This document shows, one piece after another, positions 8,511 to 17,278 of a DNA stretch of 34,299 nucleotides; the first letter of the stretch is position 1, and the number at the start of each line of letters is the position of its first letter. Location of the stretch: positions 1 through 34,299 of the forward strand of contig MGTJ01000170.1 of assembly GCA_001799395.1 (NCBI GenBank). Reading direction: 5' to 3'. The notes under the pieces were generated by a model. The model was not told the origin of the DNA and did not search any database. It saw nothing but the letters and a program-made list of their open reading frames with translations. The stretch comes from Desulfobacterales bacterium RIFOXYA12_FULL_46_15 (GTDB lineage Bacteria; Desulfobacterota; Desulfobacteria; Desulfobacterales; Desulfobacteraceae). The translations under genes and the position numbers were made by a program.

Positions 8511-8536
8511 GGGTTCAGCCAAAACCGGCTGAACCC
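8511..8536 (-). terminator. Rho-independent terminator of tRNA-Leu (possibly bidirectional)
   Basis: A perfect 10-bp stem (GGGTTCAGCC/GGCTGAACCC, six-base loop) lies directly after the tRNA 3' end on the minus strand and is followed there by TTTTTT (plus-strand AAAAAA at 8505-8510). On the plus strand it is followed by TTGATTTT, so it may also end the catabolic operon finishing at 8404. Confidence 0.85.
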
Positions 8537-8547
8537 TTGATTTTACA

Positions 8548-8635
8548 TGGTACCGAAGGCGAGACTTGAACTCGCAAGGGCATAAAGCCCGGAGGATTTT
8601 GAGTCCTCTGCGTCTACCAATTCCACCACTCCGGC
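8548..8635 (-). tRNA. tRNA-Leu (anticodon CAA)
   Basis: The minus strand gives an 88-nt class II tRNA with encoded CCA. The acceptor GCCGGAG pairs with CTTCGGT (two G-U pairs). The anticodon stem GAGGA/TCCTC encloses the loop CTCAAAA, giving anticodon CAA. A variable arm with CCGGGC-TTTAT-GCCC follows, then the T-arm with GTTCAAGTC. It reads UUG leucine codons. It stands alone, with its terminator immediately downstream. Confidence 0.95.
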
Positions 8636-8692
8636 ATGCCCCTCCTTTTATGGGAAAACTTGAGATTTGTCAATGAAATTATAACATGTATA

Positions 8693-9337
8693 TCAGTGGA
8701 CCAAGGCTTTTTGGAGTTCTTCTTGTGAGATTTCTCCTTCCCGGATCATGCGGATCGGAAATACCGTGACATCCACAATAGTTGACCCGGCGCCGCCTTT
8801 TAAAATACCGGCATCAAGGACAAGGTCTGATGTTTCAATGATGGAGGGGTCAAGAAGGTCGATACGATGACAACCCGGCCGGCCCGAGAGGTTGGCGCTG
8901 GTGCCGGTGACGGGAAAGCCTAAATGATTTACAAGAGCCTTTGCTACCGGGTGGGAGGGGATTCGAATCCCAAGTTTGCCTGAACCTGCGGTCAGAAGGT
9001 TTGGAATTTCATTTTTAGCATCAAATACAAGGGTCAGGCTGCCGGGCCAGAAGATTTTCATGAGTATTTTTGCAGGTTCCGGGATGGATTTGACAAGCTT
9101 CTCAAGATGGCTCTGGTCCGGGATCAGAACCAGGATGGGGTTGTTCAGGGGGCGCTGTTTGATCCAAAAGACGTTTTTAACTGCTTTTTCATCCAGTGCC
9201 CGGGCACCGATTCCGTACAGACAGCGGGTCGGAAAGATAACAGCCCCATTGTTCCGGATGATGTTCCCGGCCCTGGCAATATAGTATGAATCCGGCCTGA
9301 CAGGATCAAGCCGGATGATTTTATCCGGGTCATACAA
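8693..9337 (-). CDS. Sua5/YciO/YrdC-family L-threonylcarbamoyladenylate synthase-like protein
   Basis: This roughly 214-residue YrdC-fold protein is of the kind that makes threonylcarbamoyl-AMP from threonine, bicarbonate and ATP for the tRNA t6A37 modification. Visible motifs are FPTRCLYGIGA (FPTETVYGLGA in typical members), the nucleotide-binding WIKQRPLNNPI (KxR(P)...NP), the WPGSLTLVF block, GKLGIRIPSHP, and the TGTSANLSG signature. The start is uncertain. The frame stays open to a TTG at 9388, which would overlap the upstream gene by 59 bases. The TTG at 9337-9335 overlaps the upstream stop and has AAAGG eight bases before it, which fits translational coupling. The FPTRC variant suggests a divergent subfamily, so another YrdC-fold role is possible. 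Confidence 0.75.
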   Translation of the reverse strand: MYDPDKIIRLDPVRPDSYYIARAGNIIRNNGAVIFPTRCLYGIGARALDEKAVKNVFWIKQRPLNNPILVLIPDQSHLEKLVKSIPEPAKILMKIFWPGSLTLVFDAKNEIPNLLTAGSGKLGIRIPSHPVAKALVNHLGFPVTGTSANLSGRPGCHRIDLLDPSIIETSDLVLDAGILKGGAGSTIVDVTVFPIRMIREGEISQEELQKALVH

Positions 9338-11093
9338 AGGACCGGGCCTTTGTATCAATTTTATCTGCCATATCCTTTTTAAAGGCAAGGAGCTTTTCCG
9401 CGATAACGGGGTCTGATGTTCCTATAATCTGAGCGGCAAAAATGCCGGCATTATAAGCCCCTGATTTTCCGATGGCCATGGTGGCAACCGGAATGCCGGG
9501 CGGCATCTGAACCGTGGCCAGAAGGGCATCAAGTCCCTTAAGAGCTGATGAATCAATGGGGACGCCGATAACCGGAAGGGCGGTGTGGGCCGCAATGACC
9601 CCTGCCAGATGGGCGGCGTGACCAGCACCGCAGATCAACACCTTGATTCCATTTTCTTTTGCTTCGCTTGCAAGTTTTGCTGCCCTTTCCGGGGTTCTGT
9701 GGGCAGAAGCCACCGTCACATAATAGGGGATATCAAATTTTTTCAAAATGGTTAAAGCCTGCTCCATGATGGAAAAATCCGAATCGCTGCCCATGATGAC
9801 CCCTACCCGGGGCAGGATGGAGAGCCGTTTCAGGGCCTTTGCACCAATATCGTTTCTATGGAAATGACCTTTGAATGAGATTTTTGAACAGGCTTCATAA
9901 GCCCTGTCAATTGCATCCTTGACCGTGTCGCCCAGTGACGTGACACCCAGGACTCTGCCGCCCGAGGTGACAATTCTGCCGTCCTTTAAGGCTGTTCCGG
10001 CATGAAAGACAACGGTATCTTTGACCTTGCCGGCTTCTTCAAGACCCAGAATTTCTTTGCCTTTTTCATAAGAACCAGGATATCCGCCGGAAGAGATGAC
10101 CACACAGATGGCGGCCCTTGGGTCGATTTTCGTGGAATGATGGTGCAGGGTCCCGTCACAGCAGGCTTCCATCAGGGGGACAAGATCATTTTCAAGCCTC
10201 ATGAGAATGGGCTGGGTTTCCGGATCTCCGAGCCGGGTATTGAATTCAAGAACTTTGATTTCATCTTTGTCAACCATGAGCCCGGCATAGAGAACCCCTT
10301 TAAACGGGGTGCCTTCCTTTGCCATGCCTGAAATTGCCGGGATCATAACGGTTTTCATGGCTTTTTCCCTGAGCATGTGATCCAGAACCGGGGCAGGGGA
10401 ATAAGCACCCATACCGCCTGTGTTGGGGCCTTCATCGTTGTCGAAAACCCTTTTGTGGTCCTGGGATTCAGGCATCATCAGAACGGTTTTACCGTCTGTC
10501 AGGGCGATAAAGGATGCCTCCTCACCCTTGAGGCATTCTTCCACAATCACAATGTCTCCGGCTTCTCCAAATATTTTTTGGCCCAGCATGTCATCAATGG
10601 CAATAAAGGCCTCATCCAGGGTGGAACAGATAATGACCCCTTTTCCTGCAGCAAGACCGTCAGCCTTGACGACACAGGGCGCGCCCACGGATTTGGCATA
10701 GATTTTGGCTTTACCTGCATCTGTAAAGGCTTTGCCTTTGGCGCAGGGGATATTGTATTTCTGCATATGCTGTTTTGAAAAAAGCTTGCTGCCTTCAAGC
10801 TTTGCTGCGGCCTTGCTTGGCCCAAATATGGCAAGACCCATATTCTCGAACACATCGACAATCCCTTTTACAAGAGGGCCTTCCGGTCCGACCACGGTGA
10901 GATCAATTTCTTTTTCCCTGGCAAAGGCGGCAAGGGTGTGAATATCATCAACATCAATGGGAACCGATTCCGCCAGCATTCTTGTGCCTGCATTGCCCGG
11001 AGCGCAGTAGATTTTTTCCACCAACGGGCTTTTGGATATTTTCCATACCAGGGTATGTTCACGGCCACCACTGCCGACAACCAGAATCTTCAT
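9330..11093 (-). CDS. purD-purE: Fused phosphoribosylamine-glycine ligase / N5-CAIR mutase (PurD-PurE)
   Basis: This 587-residue bifunctional enzyme joins two steps of purine synthesis. Residues 1 to about 423 are an entire PurD (GAR synthetase, ATP-grasp: GSGGREH 7-13, VVKADGLAAGKGV, EFNTRLGDPETQ metal/ATP site, ending in the usual HRNDIGAKALKR). Residues about 427-587 are an entire PurE domain (IMGSDSD 433-439, ASAHRTPER with the catalytic His465, GAGHAAHLAGVIAA, VPIDSSALKGLD, VQMPPGIPVATMAIGKSGA-NAG). There is no stop or frameshift at the junction, so this is a true fusion. In most bacteria purD and purE are separate, and the reactions are not consecutive (steps 2 and 6). The ATG overlaps the ddl stop (ATGA) and is preceded by AAGGAG inside ddl. 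Confidence 0.95.
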   Translation of the reverse strand: MKILVVGSGGREHTLVWKISKSPLVEKIYCAPGNAGTRMLAESVPIDVDDIHTLAAFAREKEIDLTVVGPEGPLVKGIVDVFENMGLAIFGPSKAAAKLEGSKLFSKQHMQKYNIPCAKGKAFTDAGKAKIYAKSVGAPCVVKADGLAAGKGVIICSTLDEAFIAIDDMLGQKIFGEAGDIVIVEECLKGEEASFIALTDGKTVLMMPESQDHKRVFDNDEGPNTGGMGAYSPAPVLDHMLREKAMKTVMIPAISGMAKEGTPFKGVLYAGLMVDKDEIKVLEFNTRLGDPETQPILMRLENDLVPLMEACCDGTLHHHSTKIDPRAAICVVISSGGYPGSYEKGKEILGLEEAGKVKDTVVFHAGTALKDGRIVTSGGRVLGVTSLGDTVKDAIDRAYEACSKISFKGHFHRNDIGAKALKRLSILPRVGVIMGSDSDFSIMEQALTILKKFDIPYYVTVASAHRTPERAAKLASEAKENGIKVLICGAGHAAHLAGVIAAHTALPVIGVPIDSSALKGLDALLATVQMPPGIPVATMAIGKSGAYNAGIFAAQIIGTSDPVIAEKLLAFKKDMADKIDTKARSFV

Positions 11094-12049
11094 TTTGATC
11101 TCCTTAATTTTGTTTTTTCATGCTCAGCCATGGCAAGATCGATGAGCCTGTCCAGAAGTTCTGTGAAAGAAAGACCTGCCGCCTGGGCAGACTGGGGATA
11201 AAGACTGGTCGCCGTCATCCCGGGAATGGTATTGGTTTCCAGAACAAAGAGGTTTTTGCCCGATAAAATCATGTCTGTCCTGGAATACCCTTTCAGATAC
11301 AGGGCCTGATGGGCTTTGACGGCAAGTTCCTGGGCTTTTTTTGTTATTGCTTCATCAATGCGGGCCGGGCAGATTTCCCGGGTTGCACCTGCCGTATATT
11401 TGGCAGTGTAGTCAAAAAATTCATACCCTTCACCCGGGATGATTTCGATCAAAGGCAGGGCTTCAAGCGTATCATTTCCCAGGACTCCGCAGGTCAGCTC
11501 AATGCCTTTGATGTATGTTTCGATAAGAATGGTATCATCATGGGTAAAGGCAAGGTCAACGGCGGCTTTAAGATCTTTTCCATTCTTTACGATGGTCATT
11601 CCCACACTTGATCCGGCACAGGCCGGTTTGACGACCAGGGGAAGGCCGAGGGCTCCTGTAATTTCCGGAATATCAATGGTGTCGTTCATGGAAAATGAAA
11701 AATAGGCAGGTATGGGGATTTGGGCAGTTTCAAAGAGTTTTTTTGAAACCCGTTTATTCATAGCTATGGCGCTGCCGAGCACACCTGCACCCTGGTAGGG
11801 GATGTCCAGAAGGTCTAAAAGTCCCTGGACGGTTCCATCCTCCCCAAAAGGGCCGTGAAGGATGATGAGGGCGGCATCAATGCTTTCGGCATCCGTGACA
11901 AGTTTTTTTAAATCGGTTTTGGGGTCATACTGGGCAATATCGTACCTGTTCTTGTCCAGGGCGTCAAATACCTGTCTGCCGCTGTTAAGGGAAACTTCTC
12001 TTTCAGAAGAAATGCCGCCGGATAAAAGCGCCAGCCTGATTTTTTTCAT
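11090..12049 (-). CDS. ddl: D-alanine-D-alanine ligase
   Basis: This 319-residue ATP-grasp enzyme makes the D-Ala-D-Ala dipeptide for peptidoglycan. Visible features are the N-terminal LLSGGISSEREVSLNSG, HGPFGEDGTVQGLLDLLDIPYQGAG (the classic Ddl N-domain), KRVSKKLFE, LVVKPACAGSSVGM (ATP binding), EFFDYTAKYTAG in the omega loop including the active-site Tyr region, and the C-terminal VLETNTIPGMTATSLYPQSA metal-ligand block. The length is normal for the family. The start ATG has AGGAG upstream. It overlaps purD-purE by four bases and follows the SHOCT gene by 14, so the unit is one operon. Confidence 0.96.
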   Translation of the reverse strand: MKKIRLALLSGGISSEREVSLNSGRQVFDALDKNRYDIAQYDPKTDLKKLVTDAESIDAALIILHGPFGEDGTVQGLLDLLDIPYQGAGVLGSAIAMNKRVSKKLFETAQIPIPAYFSFSMNDTIDIPEITGALGLPLVVKPACAGSSVGMTIVKNGKDLKAAVDLAFTHDDTILIETYIKGIELTCGVLGNDTLEALPLIEIIPGEGYEFFDYTAKYTAGATREICPARIDEAITKKAQELAVKAHQALYLKGYSRTDMILSGKNLFVLETNTIPGMTATSLYPQSAQAAGLSFTELLDRLIDLAMAEHEKTKLRRSK

Positions 12050-12063
12050 AATGGACTCCTGTT

Positions 12064-12555
12064 TTAGCCTTGAAGGATTTTTTGTTTTGCCTTTTCAAAC
12101 TCTTCTTCCGTGATCAGGTTTTTTTCAAAAAGTGCGATAAGTTTCATTATTTTTTGTTCGGTCATGTCGACGGCAGTTTCATTGAGAAGATGGACAGGAG
12201 GCAGGGCAGCCTTGTTGTCCTGCCTCAATTGCCCGTTTTCCTTTGGGGAAATCCTGAAAGAGGCAAGCCCTCCGATGAGTTTGACTTCAATGGTTCGATC
12301 CTCAAGCCCCGGCTTTGATAAAAAATTACCGATATCCGAAGAATTGCTTTTGAGACGCTGGTAAAACACAAAGGCGCCGGCAAGGACTATAATTCCAATG
12401 CATGCCATGATCCAGGGAAGATAATGATATACCCCCTTGAACAGGACAACGGCAACCCCGGCGCCGACAAGGAATATCAAATGCAGCAGCAGAATGGCAT
12501 AGGCTGTGAAGATGTTTTTAAACATACCTTCTTTATCGTTGTTTGCAAAATTCAT
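12064..12555 (-). CDS. Small two-helix membrane protein with C-terminal SHOCT domain
   Basis: This 163-residue protein has two hydrophobic segments near the N-terminus (about residues 13-37 and 45-65), a soluble middle, and a C-terminal SHOCT (short C-terminal) domain: KIMKLIALFEKNLITEEEFEKAKQKILQG. SHOCT domains are thought to mediate oligomerisation, but their function is generally unknown, and I do not recognise the middle part. Its ATG overlaps the stop of the DUF1992 gene by four bases. The operon context (ddl, DUF1992, purD-purE) does not point to a role. Confidence 0.8.
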   Translation of the reverse strand: MNFANNDKEGMFKNIFTAYAILLLHLIFLVGAGVAVVLFKGVYHYLPWIMACIGIIVLAGAFVFYQRLKSNSSDIGNFLSKPGLEDRTIEVKLIGGLASFRISPKENGQLRQDNKAALPPVHLLNETAVDMTEQKIMKLIALFEKNLITEEEFEKAKQKILQG

Positions 12556-12923
12556 GACAGTTTTTTAATGATGTTTTCCCTGTATTCTTCTGAGAACAGG
12601 GAGGAACAACAACGCTCTCCCCGCAGGATATTGAGTTTGGTGATAAGATAGCTTAGTTTTTTTTGGATTTTAAGCCGTTCAGGAGAGTCAAGCCGTGCTG
12701 CTTCCAGCAGGTCTTCGGTTTGCCGGATATTTTTCTTAAGTTCAAGTTCAGGCGGAAGAAACCCTGAATTTTTTAATATTTTATGGGCCAGGCGGAATTC
12801 TTCCGGCACATGCTGATCCTCGAATTTCAAAGGTTTATGGGTTCCTTCAAGATTATCAAACTCGCCTTCCTGCTGGGCTTTTTTTATTCTTTCTTCAACA
12901 ATTTTTTCAAATCCCGGTATCAT
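12552..12923 (-). CDS. DUF1992 (DnaJ-C28-like) protein
   Basis: This 123-residue cytosolic protein is recognisable by the DUF1992 core in its first two-thirds: FEKIVEERIKKAQQEGEFDNLEG, followed by KPLKFED, PEEFRLAHKILKNSGFLPPE, and a helical arginine/lysine-rich tail. Related domains occur in eukaryotic DNAJC28 and in bacterial YhdN-like proteins; no biochemical function is established. The start at 12923 has CAGGAG about 13 bases upstream. It is the first gene of the minus-strand operon leading to ddl and purD-purE, and is divergent from the EF-G gene across 230 bases. Confidence 0.85.
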   Translation of the reverse strand: MIPGFEKIVEERIKKAQQEGEFDNLEGTHKPLKFEDQHVPEEFRLAHKILKNSGFLPPELELKKNIRQTEDLLEAARLDSPERLKIQKKLSYLITKLNILRGERCCSSLFSEEYRENIIKKLS

Positions 12924-13031
12924 GAAAATAAATTTGCTCCTGGTGAAAATATTTGAACTAAAACATAGTCCTGATTTTTTTTAAAGTCTCAATTTTATTA
13001 AACCCCCGGATGATTTGCAAGGGATATTTTC

Positions 13032-13060
13032 TTGACACCCATCAGGCAATACTGTATCAA
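13032..13060 (+). promoter_or_regulatory. Candidate promoter of the EF-G gene
   Basis: TTGACA (13032-13037) and TATCAA (13055-13060) are separated by 17 bases, a good sigma-70-type arrangement, and lie about 95 bases before the EF-G start codon. The leader has no strong ribosome-binding site before ATG 13154. Confidence 0.5.
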
Positions 13061-13153
13061 ATATCATTTTAAATAAAATGAATTGATCAAAGACTTGGCA
13101 GTGAACTTCCTATCCCTGGAATGCATTAATTATACAAAAATACTGATTGTGAA

Positions 13154-15184
13154 ATGACGACCAAAAAAAATATAAGCCATTACAGAAATATCGGGATCAT
13201 GGCCCACATTGATGCGGGCAAGACCACAGTTACGGAAAGAATCCTCTATTACACGGGAAAATCCTATAAAATGGGAGAAGTCCATGACGGTGAAGCAGTC
13301 ATGGACTGGATGCAGGATGAGCAGGAGAGGGGGATTACCATTTCCTCAGCAGTTACAACCTGTGAATGGAACCAGTCCGTCATTCAGATCATTGATACAC
13401 CGGGGCATGTGGATTTTACAGTAGAGGTGGAAAGGGCACTGAGGGTCCTGGACGGCGCCATTGGCGTCTTCTGTGCCGTGGGCGGGGTTGAGCCCCAGTC
13501 GGAAACCGTATGGCGCCAGGCAGATAAATATGCTGTTCCGAGGTTGGCCTTTATTAACAAGATGGACCGGACAGGGGCGGATTTTTTCGGTGCCGTCAAT
13601 TCCATGAGAAAGAAACTCAAGGCAAACCCGGTTATTCTCCAGCTCCCCATGGGGTCTGAAGACAGATTTAAAGGCGTCATTGATCTTGTCAACATGAAAC
13701 AGATCACATGGGATGATGAAACCAAGGGATCGAGTTTTTCAAAGGATGACATCACCCCGGAATTTGAGGAAAAAGCCCTTGAATACAGGGATAAACTTCT
13801 TGAAGCCATATCGGAAGTCAATGATGAGATCATGGAAAAATATCTGTCTGAAGAAGATATTCCCCTGGAAGAATTGAACAGGGCCATCCGGACGGCCACG
13901 ATTTCAAGAAAGATTGTGCCGGTGTTCTGCGGCAGTGCGCTTAGAAATAAAGGGATACAGACTTTGCTGGACGGAGTTGAACTCTATCTGCCAAGTCCCC
14001 TGGATATTCCGCCGGTCAAAGGAATTCATCCTGAAACCGGAGATGAAGTGGAATTCCCGTCGAAAAAAAACGGACCCCTGGCTGCCCTGATTTTCAAAGT
14101 TTCCATGATTGAAGGCAGGAAGCTGTCTTTTGTAAGAATTTATTCCGGCAGAATAGAGACCGGCTCTGAAGTGTATAACCCCTTGCTGAAGAAAACCGAG
14201 AAATTATCCAGGATTCTCCAGATGCATGCCAATAAGCGGGAACGTCTTAAAGACGCTTCTGCAGGGGAGATCATCGGGATTATAGGGCTCAGGGATTCCG
14301 GAACCGGAGACACTCTTTGTTCAGTGGAAAACCCGGTCTGTCTTGAAAAAATGGAATATGAGGACCCGGTCATTTCCATTGCCGTAGAGCCGAAAACCCA
14401 CTCGGATCAGGAAAAACTGGATGAAGTCCTTGGAAAATTCACCATGGAGGACCCGACCCTGAAAGTCAGCCGGGATGAGGAAACCGGCCAGACCCTTTTG
14501 TCCGGCATGGGAGAACTTCATCTTGAAATCATTATTTCACGAATGCAGAAAGAATTTAATACCAATGTCAATGTGGGACATCCCCAGGTTGTCTACAGGG
14601 AAGTGATCAACAGCAAGGCAAAAGGCGGTGCTGTGTTTGAAAAGGACATTACCGGAAAGACCCATTTTGCAAGGGTGAATCTTGCACTTGAGCCTTTGCG
14701 CCGCGGAGCAGGGATAAGCTTTAAATCAAAGGCAGGAAATGATCAGATACCGGAACAGTATCTGGCGGCTGTTGAAAAAGGCATCCGGGAGAGCCTTGAA
14801 GGCGGATATCTAAAGGGGTATCCCCTGGTGGATATTGCCATTGTCATTGAAGGCGGTTCCTTTGACGAACGAAGTTCCGAACTGGCGTTTTCCGTATGTG
14901 CTTCCATGGCCTGCAAGGATGCCCTTGAACATGCGTCCATAGGTCTTTTAGAACCTATCATGGAGGTTGAGGTATTTGTCCCGGATGCATTTATGGGGGA
15001 GGCTATTGCAGACCTCAATGCAAGGGGGGGGAAGATAGAATCCATTGATTCAAAATCAGGTATTCAGATCGTAAAAGCGGTTGTTCCGCTTGCCCGGATG
15101 TTCGGGTATTCAACGGCGATCAGGTCTGCAAGCCAGGGAAGGGGAACATTTTCCATGCATTTTTCAAAATTCGACAAAGTATAG
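13154..15184 (+). CDS. Translation elongation factor G (stand-alone copy)
   Basis: This 676-residue ribosomal translocase GTPase has all G motifs: AHIDAGKTT (17-25), [16 protein letters not shown] (81-88), NKMDR (135-139) and GSALRNKG. Domain II follows, then the domain III block [16 protein letters not shown], and domains IV-V end in [22 protein letters not shown]. It is slightly shorter than typical EF-G (about 690-700) and stands outside any str operon (no rpsL, rpsG or tuf nearby), so it may be a second EF-G paralogue rather than the only fusA. The neighbours give no clue to a specialised role. The 3' end faces the convergent M48 gene only nine bases away. Confidence 0.93.
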   Translation: MTTKKNISHYRNIGIMAHIDAGKTTVTERILYYTGKSYKMGEVHDGEAVMDWMQDEQERGITISSAVTTCEWNQSVIQIIDTPGHVDFTVEVERALRVLDGAIGVFCAVGGVEPQSETVWRQADKYAVPRLAFINKMDRTGADFFGAVNSMRKKLKANPVILQLPMGSEDRFKGVIDLVNMKQITWDDETKGSSFSKDDITPEFEEKALEYRDKLLEAISEVNDEIMEKYLSEEDIPLEELNRAIRTATISRKIVPVFCGSALRNKGIQTLLDGVELYLPSPLDIPPVKGIHPETGDEVEFPSKKNGPLAALIFKVSMIEGRKLSFVRIYSGRIETGSEVYNPLLKKTEKLSRILQMHANKRERLKDASAGEIIGIIGLRDSGTGDTLCSVENPVCLEKMEYEDPVISIAVEPKTHSDQEKLDEVLGKFTMEDPTLKVSRDEETGQTLLSGMGELHLEIIISRMQKEFNTNVNVGHPQVVYREVINSKAKGGAVFEKDITGKTHFARVNLALEPLRRGAGISFKSKAGNDQIPEQYLAAVEKGIRESLEGGYLKGYPLVDIAIVIEGGSFDERSSELAFSVCASMACKDALEHASIGLLEPIMEVEVFVPDAFMGEAIADLNARGGKIESIDSKSGIQIVKAVVPLARMFGYSTAIRSASQGRGTFSMHFSKFDKV

Positions 15185-15193
15185 GCACAACCA

Positions 15194-16630
15194 TCAGAAG
15201 CGCGATTTCCGGGATTTTTTTTCCCTTTCCTCCAGGTCTTCTTTTTTCAGCTTTTTTAGAATTTCTTTTGCGTGATTTAATTTTTCAGTATCGCTTAAAT
15301 TCTCCAATGCTTTGGCTAAATGCAGCATGGCGTTTTTTATATTACCGGTTTCAAGATAAAAGAGTCCGAGATAATAATGGGAAAAATCCTGCTTGTTTTG
15401 GATGGCCATGATATTGGCAAGGTTATAATATGCTGCAGGATATGCAAGCGGAGCTTTTTCGATGACAAAATTGAAAAGAGATTCAGCCTGTTTCAGATTT
15501 TTAAGCTCAAGATGGGCAGCACCCTCATGAAAGCGGGCCATCACCCCCATTACAGGGTCTGATTCAACAGCCTTCAGGACATCAAGGGCTTTTTCCTGCT
15601 CACCGTTTTCCTGGTAAATTCTTCCCAGCTCAAGAAGGATCATTGGATCAAAAATATTGATGGAAAGGGCTCTTTTAAGATGCGACAGAGCTTCGGTTTT
15701 TCTGAATTTCCGGTCATAAATAAGTCCTATGCCATAGTGAAGGGCGGCATTGTCAGGGTCCTTTTCCAGGAGGTTGGTTAATTCGGCATAGGAGGGTTCA
15801 AGTGCTCCATAAAGCCCTATGAGCCTGTATTTAACCATTTCAAACCGCAAATCTTCTCTACAGGCGAGCTTTTCTTTCGATGGTTCATAACCGGATAAAA
15901 TGGTTTCCACATGGGCGATACGGGTGCCTGTTCCCGGATGGGTTTTAACATAGTCAGGGATATTTTCCACACCCCGGTAATCCGATTCCCTGATTTTCAT
16001 CAGGCCGGACAGAAGCCCTTCAGGTGAATAGCAGCTTTCTTTTAAAAACATGATGCCTTTTTCATCAGCCTCGGTTTCATTTTCCCTTGTAAAGGCGAGC
16101 ATGGCGGTCTGCCCCAGGGCCAGTGATCCTTTAATTAAAGTGCCTGCAGCATCTCCGCCGGATTTGCTGCCGATAAGGACCCCTGCCAGCACACCTGCAA
16201 GGCTTCCTATACTGATATATTTTGAGCGGTCAATGGATTCGGATACATGGCGGCTGGCGGCATGGGCGATTTCATGACCAATGATGCCGGCAAGTTCATC
16301 AATGGAATTCAGAGAGGTGATCAGTCCCCGGTAGGCAAAGATATTTGCACCAGGTCCTGCAAACGCGTTAAAAACATCGGCATTCACAACATAAAAGGAA
16401 TAATCAAAGGGCTGGAACGGCAGACAGGAAAGAATATGGCGGCCGACCGTATTTACCATATGGGTTGCAATGGGATCATGCAACAGCATCTGTTGTCTCT
16501 CGATCATCTCAATAAATTTTTTGCCAAGTTCCTTTTCTTCAGGAATGGATATGGCATGGCAGGCGTTTGATGAAAAAGAAACAACCACGAATAACACCAA
16601 TACTATATGAATAAGTCCGGATGGTTTCAT
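15194..16630 (-). CDS. M48-family zinc metalloprotease with TPR repeats (BepA/YfgC-like)
   Basis: This 478-residue exported protease has an N-terminal signal peptide (hydrophobic residues 6-20, cleavage near AlaCysHisAla). The M48 catalytic domain contains HEIAH (119-123), and the third zinc ligand region is in ENETEADEKG (183-192). The C-terminal half (about 245-465) consists of TPR-like helical repeats, for example ALHYGIGLIYDRKFRKTEALSHLKRAL and LLELGRIYQENGEQEKALDVL. This layout matches the periplasmic BepA family, which helps assemble or degrade outer-membrane proteins such as LptD. It starts six bases after the CheX-like gene stop and is last in its operon. Assignment to BepA-like is by architecture; the true substrate is unknown. 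Confidence 0.9.
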   Translation of the reverse strand: MKPSGLIHIVLVLFVVVSFSSNACHAISIPEEKELGKKFIEMIERQQMLLHDPIATHMVNTVGRHILSCLPFQPFDYSFYVVNADVFNAFAGPGANIFAYRGLITSLNSIDELAGIIGHEIAHAASRHVSESIDRSKYISIGSLAGVLAGVLIGSKSGGDAAGTLIKGSLALGQTAMLAFTRENETEADEKGIMFLKESCYSPEGLLSGLMKIRESDYRGVENIPDYVKTHPGTGTRIAHVETILSGYEPSKEKLACREDLRFEMVKYRLIGLYGALEPSYAELTNLLEKDPDNAALHYGIGLIYDRKFRKTEALSHLKRALSINIFDPMILLELGRIYQENGEQEKALDVLKAVESDPVMGVMARFHEGAAHLELKNLKQAESLFNFVIEKAPLAYPAAYYNLANIMAIQNKQDFSHYYLGLFYLETGNIKNAMLHLAKALENLSDTEKLNHAKEILKKLKKEDLEEREKKSRKSRF

Positions 16631-16636
16631 GGGAAT

Positions 16637-17206
16637 TCAACTGAGAATGAATTCAGTATGCTCCATGGCAATTTCAATCCTGAAACTGTAATTGCCTATT
16701 TTAAAGGATAATCGTCTGTTTTCCAGGTAGTCGGAATCAATGACAAGGGTGATGGCGCTGTTAAGCGTAAGGGCTTTAGGCTGTCCGAAAACCACATTAA
16801 GATTGAATTTGTCTTCAATTTCCTTTACCAGGTGGCCCATGATCTGGTTGGTGATTTCTCCGATGGCATCAGAGACTTCCGGTGAGGTCACAGAGGTGGC
16901 AAGTTCTTCTTTTGGCATGCCCATGGCTTTCATATAGGATTTATAGATTGCAAAAGCAGCGTCGGCAGAAAAATTCATGACCACAAGACCGTTATAATCC
17001 CCGTTGAATTGAACAAAACTGGTCAGATCCGGCTTCATGGAAATTTTTGGCGTTTTCTGAATGGTTGAAGAAAAGGTAACATCCTGTTTTGTGGTTGCTT
17101 CAAGGGTTGCCTGAGCGGTTTTAAGAAAAATTTTTGAAATTTCATCAATGGAAATAATGGGGGTAAGAATGGGGGTAACAATGGAGGAAACAATGGGTTC
17201 TGTCAT
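16637..17206 (-). CDS. CheX-like (DUF3334-type) protein
   Basis: This 189-residue soluble protein appears to have the fold of CheC/CheX phosphatases. It shows SFVQFNGDYNGLVVMNFSADAAFAIYKSYMKAMGMP, then SDAIGEITNQIMGHLVKEIE, the helix that in CheX/CheC carries the Glu-Asn pair (here EITN). DUF3334 proteins share this pattern. Such proteins dephosphorylate CheY-like regulators or act as related signalling scaffolds, but the activity of DUF3334 proteins is not established to my knowledge. The N-terminal 20 residues are hydrophobic and proline-rich without a clear signal peptide. The start has AAGGAG upstream. It sits between an ABC importer and an M48 protease, neither an obvious chemotaxis partner. 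Confidence 0.7.
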   Translation of the reverse strand: MTEPIVSSIVTPILTPIISIDEISKIFLKTAQATLEATTKQDVTFSSTIQKTPKISMKPDLTSFVQFNGDYNGLVVMNFSADAAFAIYKSYMKAMGMPKEELATSVTSPEVSDAIGEITNQIMGHLVKEIEDKFNLNVVFGQPKALTLNSAITLVIDSDYLENRRLSFKIGNYSFRIEIAMEHTEFILS

Positions 17207-17278
17207 ATGCGCTCCTTAAAAAATCAGATGATGGATGGTTAATTATCAATAAAATCCTATGAAATGTCAAAGAGTTTA

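Noticed and set aside
8425-8532. 35-codon plus-strand frame between the racemase gene and the tRNA (starts MAAAKKQEEYLKSQ)
   Set aside because: It has no ribosome-binding site, its end lies inside the terminator hairpin, and the product has no recognised motif. Lys/Ala-rich composition could be chance.
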